Source: Actinomycetota bacterium
Lineage (GTDB): Bacteria; Actinomycetota; Acidimicrobiia; IMCC26256; VFJJ01
Reading direction: 5' to 3'
Assembly (NCBI GenBank): GCA_009886115.1
Contig: VFJJ01000130.1
Coordinates: 1 to 49,710 of the forward strand
DNA length: 49,710 bases
A program made the translations under genes and the position numbers. The notes under the pieces are model-generated. The model saw only the letters and a list, made by a program, of their open reading frames with translations. It was not told the origin of the DNA and did no database searches. Of the stretch, positions 49,111 to 49,710 are shown one piece after another. Numbering within the stretch: the first letter of the stretch is position 1; each line of letters opens with the position of its first letter.

Positions 49111-49710
49111 ATGATCCGCCGACTGCTGATGATCGCGGCTCTGCTGGCTGGGACACTCGGGGCCACCGTGGCGACCGTGGCTTCGGCCCGACCCGCGGCG
49201 GCTCACGCCGACTTCGTCGGCAGCACCCCGGCCGACGGATCGACGCTGATCGAGGCGCCGACGACGGTCGTCCTCGAGTTCAGCGAGCCGGCATCGTCGA
49301 CGGCGGCCGAGTTCCAGCTCTTCGACCCGTCGGGCACGCTCGTTCCCGGCGTCACGCTGGTCACCACGACCTCACCCAGCGCGAGCTTCGAGCTCACCCT
49401 GCCCAACGGCCTCGCCTCGGGAACCTGGGTCGTGGTCTGGCAGGGCCTCGTGAGCCTGGAAGGTCATGGGATCTCCGGGCAGATCCGGTTCAGCATCGGA
49501 GCGCCCACCGCCGGGGGAGCGGTCGCGATTGCCACCGCCGACGATGCCGGAGGCTGGGTCGACACCAGCACCGACGCGGTCAAGGCCCTCTGGTTCGTAG
49601 CCTTCGCCGTGGTGGTCGGGGCGCTCGTGCTCATGGTCTGGGGCCTCGCCCGCTCGGCGGCCCCGGCACCGGCTGCCACCGACGCCGTCGAGGCCCGCAC
49701 CATCGAGACC
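49111..49710 (+). CDS. CopC-domain protein, 5' part (runs off the window)
   Basis: 200 residues to the window edge. A signal peptide (MIRRLLMIAALLAGTLGATVATVASARPAAA) precedes the mature start HADFVGSTPADGSTLIEAPTTVVLEFSEP, which is the CopC copper-binding pattern (HA.l..s.PadGs.l..aP..v.L.Fse.v), including the N-terminal histidine ligand. ASGTWVVVWQGLVSLEGHGISGQIRFSI is the closing strand set with SxEGHxxSG (usually S.DGHp.sG). A membrane segment begins at about 165 (ALWFVAFAVVVGALVLMVWGLA), so a CopC-CopD fusion or a YcnJ-like protein is likely. The start may alternatively be GTG at 49102. Confidence 0.85.
   Translation, partial: MIRRLLMIAALLAGTLGATVATVASARPAAAHADFVGSTPADGSTLIEAPTTVVLEFSEPASSTAAEFQLFDPSGTLVPGVTLVTTTSPSASFELTLPNGLASGTWVVVWQGLVSLEGHGISGQIRFSIGAPTAGGAVAIATADDAGGWVDTSTDAVKALWFVAFAVVVGALVLMVWGLARSAAPAPAATDAVEARTIET

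Overview
The window is high-GC, densely packed DNA that looks actinobacterial, and probably from an Acidimicrobiia-like lineage (inference). Supporting signs are the many GTG starts, a mycothiol-type maleylpyruvate isomerase, an LLM flavin/F420-type oxidoreductase, a WhiG/FliA sigma factor and a fatty-acyl AMP ligase. About half of it is one flagellar locus. The rest is a pyrimidine-catabolism operon and a mixed chromosomal segment.

Flagellar block 1 (1-23652). It opens with the 5' end of a flagellin gene (minus strand) and a GNAT acetyltransferase. The plus-strand series then runs fliS, flgB, flgC, fliE, fliI, fliJ, an SLT transglycosylase, fliK, flgD, flgE, flbD, fliL, fliM, a FliY-like fliN, cheY, fliO, fliP, fliQ, fliR, flhB, flhA, an FlhF-like gene without GTPase motifs and a small membrane protein. 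A minus-strand pair encodes a FliA/WhiG-type sigma factor and an HD-GYP protein, and a divergent FlgN-like gene follows. Sigma-28-like boxes precede fliS, fliM and flhB, with weaker ones elsewhere. The places where fliF-fliG-fliH (after fliE) and motA-motB (after flbD) normally sit are empty; those genes must be elsewhere if the flagellum is complete.

Pyrimidine block (23687-35440). A minus-strand operon reads beta-ureidopropionase, dihydropyrimidinase, methylmalonate-semialdehyde dehydrogenase, LLM oxidoreductase, permease, ATPase, permease, lipoprotein binding protein, class III aminotransferase. Together they cover uptake and the reductive route from a dihydropyrimidine to beta-alanine and on to acetyl-CoA or propionyl-CoA. 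No classical dihydropyrimidine dehydrogenase is present. A divergent MocR-type regulator and an inverted-repeat operator candidate sit at its head.

Flagellar block 2 (36408-40942). A second minus-strand operon encodes a FlgN-like chaperone, FlgK, FlgL, FliW and CsrA, with a divergent degenerate GGDEF protein. The FliW-CsrA pair fits the flagellin leader at the left end of the window, which has a hairpin exposing GGA and a GGAGG ribosome site.

Right part (40943-49710). Gene debris (DUF3754 and PIN fragments), a cytochrome P450, a mycothiol-type isomerase, rpmB-rpmG, a fatty-acyl AMP ligase, an ECF sigma/anti-sigma pair, a group 2 sigma-70 factor, a DUF427 pseudogene and the start of a CopC-domain protein.
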